The position numbers and the translations under genes were made by a program. From positions 62,001-126,000 of the forward strand of contig JAIPUR010000005.1 of the NCBI GenBank assembly GCA_020055655.1: a DNA stretch of 64,000 nucleotides, given 5' to 3'. Source of the stretch: Methanosarcinaceae archaeon (GTDB taxonomy: Archaea > Halobacteriota > Methanosarcinia > Methanosarcinales > Methanosarcinaceae). Each line of letters opens with the position of its first letter. The stretch's first letter is position 1. A model generated the notes under the pieces. It worked only from the letters and a program-made list of their open reading frames with translations, had not been told where the DNA came from and ran no database searches. This document shows positions 62,481-64,000 of the stretch, in pieces.

Positions 62481-62497
62481 TTCCAGTTGAAACAAAA
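62481..62497 (+). repeat. ORB repeat 3, mini form
   Basis: TTCCAGTTGAAACAAAA lacks the terminal G string, so it is a mini-ORB. Confidence 0.7.
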
Positions 62498-62567
62498 TCT
62501 GTAATTATTTAAAATTTTAAAATGTATTTACAGTGTTAATGATAGCGTTTTTAAATTTATTTTTATG

Positions 62568-62590
62568 TTCCAGTTGAAACCAAGGGGTCT
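62568..62590 (+). repeat. ORB repeat 4
   Basis: TTCCAGTTGAAACCAAGGGG followed by TCT, 101 bp before the orc1 start. The most complete copy; it could also serve autoregulation. Confidence 0.85.
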
Positions 62591-62690
62591 TAACCATAAA
62601 CATTAATAAGCTACACTTCCTTTGTATCCTGTGGAATTTAAAAAACGCATTTCTGATCATATTATTATATTATCTGGCTGGTGACACTAT

Positions 62691-63926
62691 ATGCAAAATA
62701 AATCATTAGATGGATTATTTCAAGAGTTACTGGAAAATGAATCTCTTTTTATCAATAAAGAAGTATTGAGACATTCTTATACTCCTGATTCTCTTGTCCA
62801 TAGAGATAATCAGATTAATACTCTTGCTGCAATTCTTGTTTCTGCTTTAAGGGGAGATACTCCGTCAAATGTTCTTATCTACGGTAAAACAGGCACAGGA
62901 AAAACTGCTGTGACCAGGCACGTAGGAATCGAACTTGAAACAAAAGGTGAATCCCTTGGAACTTCATGTAAAGTAGTATATTTGAATTGTGAAGTAATTG
63001 ATACTCAATACAGGCTTCTTGCTAATTTATCAAGACAATTTGGTGAAGATGTTCCAATGACCGGTTGGCCTACTGACCAGGTGTTTTCCAAATTCAAAGA
63101 AACGATTGATTCTGAAAAACAAGTTATTATTATTATTCTTGATGAAATTGATAAGCTTATCAAAAAAGGGGATGATGTGCTTTACAATTTGTCACGTATC
63201 AATACAGATCTTAAAAATGCTAAAGTGAGTATGATGGGCGTTTCGAACGACCTCAAATTTACGGAGTTCCTTGACCCAAGAGTCAAAAGTTCTCTTGGGG
63301 AAGAAGAAATTATTTTCCCTCCATATGATGCTGACCAGATAAGTGATATTTTATATGAAAGGGCAAAAATTGCTTACAAAGAAGATTCTCTGGACGAAAT
63401 GGTCATTCCTTTGTGTGCTGCATTTGCAGCTCAGGAACATGGTGATGCAAGACGTGCCCTTGACCTTTTAAGAGTTGCAGGTGAAATTGCCGAGCGTGAC
63501 AATCGCTCTTTTGTTAGTGAGCAGGATGTTAAAAATGCTCAGGAAAAAATTGAGATCGATCGTATCGTTGAAGTTGTCAGAACTCTTCCTACCCAATCAA
63601 AGCTCACCCTTTACAGTGTCATGTTGCTTCGTAATAGTGGCTATAAGAATGTAACAACAGGTGAGGTCTATAATGTTTACCGCCAGCTTTGTCGCCAGGT
63701 TGATATGGATGTCCTGACTCAGCGCAGGGTCACAGACCTTATGTCTGAATTGGATATGCTTGGTATTGTAAATGCAGTGGTTGTAAGTAAAGGAAGATAT
63801 GGCAGGACAAAGGAAATAGTTCTGAGCGTACCTATTAATAGTACTACAAAAGTTCTTTTTGAGGATTACAGGCTTAAGCCCCTTAGTGGCTTTAAACCAG
63901 TTCTGACCACACAGTTACATCTTTGA
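62691..63926 (+). CDS. Orc1/Cdc6 replication initiator
   Basis: 411 residues. AAA+ domain with Walker A LIYGKTGTGKTAVTRHVGIE, Walker B VIIIILDEIDKLIKKG and sensor MMGVSNDLKFTEFLDPRVKS, then the lid (HGDARRALDLLRVAGEIAER) and a C-terminal winged helix (VYNVYRQLCRQVDMDVLTQR). It binds ORB repeats and loads MCM. GGTGA precedes the ATG. Its place beside the repeats marks the chromosomal origin. Confidence 0.95.
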   Translation: MQNKSLDGLFQELLENESLFINKEVLRHSYTPDSLVHRDNQINTLAAILVSALRGDTPSNVLIYGKTGTGKTAVTRHVGIELETKGESLGTSCKVVYLNCEVIDTQYRLLANLSRQFGEDVPMTGWPTDQVFSKFKETIDSEKQVIIIILDEIDKLIKKGDDVLYNLSRINTDLKNAKVSMMGVSNDLKFTEFLDPRVKSSLGEEEIIFPPYDADQISDILYERAKIAYKEDSLDEMVIPLCAAFAAQEHGDARRALDLLRVAGEIAERDNRSFVSEQDVKNAQEKIEIDRIVEVVRTLPTQSKLTLYSVMLLRNSGYKNVTTGEVYNVYRQLCRQVDMDVLTQRRVTDLMSELDMLGIVNAVVVSKGRYGRTKEIVLSVPINSTTKVLFEDYRLKPLSGFKPVLTTQLHL

Positions 63927-64000
63927 GCTTTAAATAAAAAATAAAAAAGATTGAGAAAGGTTAAATTCTAATCTTTGATTAGAATTTTGGGATCATGAGT

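Larger units (their letters stand above)
62137..62690. other. Replication origin region
   Basis: A 554-bp gene-free and strongly AT-rich stretch directly upstream of orc1/cdc6. One inverted ORB-like repeat (62279-62300) lies on the left, an AT-rich unwinding-type segment (62301-62410) in the middle, and four direct ORB repeats on the right. This is the standard layout of archaeal Orc1-dependent origins. Confidence 0.85.

Noticed and set aside
62417-62590. Spaced repeats upstream of orc1 that could be read as a CRISPR array
   Set aside because: Spacing is irregular, one copy is inverted and one shortened, no cas genes are near, and the core matches ORB elements.

Overview
The window looks like the chromosome of a methanogenic archaeon of the Methanosarcinales, most like the cold or marine methylotrophic genera (Methanococcoides/Methanolobus type). 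This rests on the gene content: mfnA (methanofuran biosynthesis), fragments of the methanogenesis gene ftr, an AMP phosphorylase, a geranylgeranyl reductase, Trm56, an Orc1/Cdc6 gene beside ORB-type origin repeats, archaeal COG1361-type surface proteins with a PGF-CTERM tail, and a large PAS/GAF histidine kinase. The genome is AT-rich and decaying. Many genes are frameshifted, cut by insertion sequences or carry nonsense codons.

Layout. Bases 1-8.2 kb are accessory: a small HTH/DUF2178 cassette, a MntA-HepT toxin-antitoxin pair, a frameshifted universal stress gene, a 3' fragment of tRNA-Gln, IS remnants, and a decayed head-tail provirus (protease-like, portal-like and terminase pieces). 8.3-12.4 kb is a molybdate uptake module (modA, modB, modC) with two palindromic operators upstream and a divergent modD. 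12.9-13.4 kb is an integrase remnant lying against tRNA-Ser(UGA). 13.5-31 kb is mostly housekeeping: FKBP isomerase, geranylgeranyl reductase, radical SAM protein, EngB, DHH phosphoesterase, two COG1361 surface proteins with a KaiC-like ATPase, Nif3, Trm56, an AMP phosphorylase interrupted by one TAA, a P-type Ca-ATPase-like pump, GltS and a flavodoxin-like protein. At 31-36 kb an ISH3-type element has cut off the N-terminus of the histidine kinase and the C-terminus of a protease-propeptide gene.

The most unusual part is 35.8-56.2 kb, an island of exported proteins. It holds two C39-like peptidase paralogues, a third C39_2-type peptidase, a subtilase that has lost its Asp/His segment, a frameshifted chymotrypsin-like protease, a reprolysin-like metalloprotease, three NosD-type beta-helix proteins, a membrane-anchored protein made of two copies of the chymotrypsin-like protease's propeptide, and a membrane-anchored winged-helix regulator with a small secreted partner. 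Eight good copies of a promoter-proximal box (TTGGATGATAGGGCCATAAA, then about 5 nt, then TTAATA) lie upstream of these genes. Three unrelated protease genes share a nearly identical leader of about 180 nt with conserved stems, two of which are mutually exclusive. Three 3' fragments of ftr sit just behind the gene blocks, so the region looks like tandem cassettes of ftr tail, protease genes, leader and box.

56-64 kb returns to ordinary genes: a polytopic membrane protein, TraB, a site-2 protease with CBS domains, a transposase scrap and mfnA. It ends in a replication origin, with one inverted and four direct ORB repeats around an AT-rich stretch, followed by orc1/cdc6.
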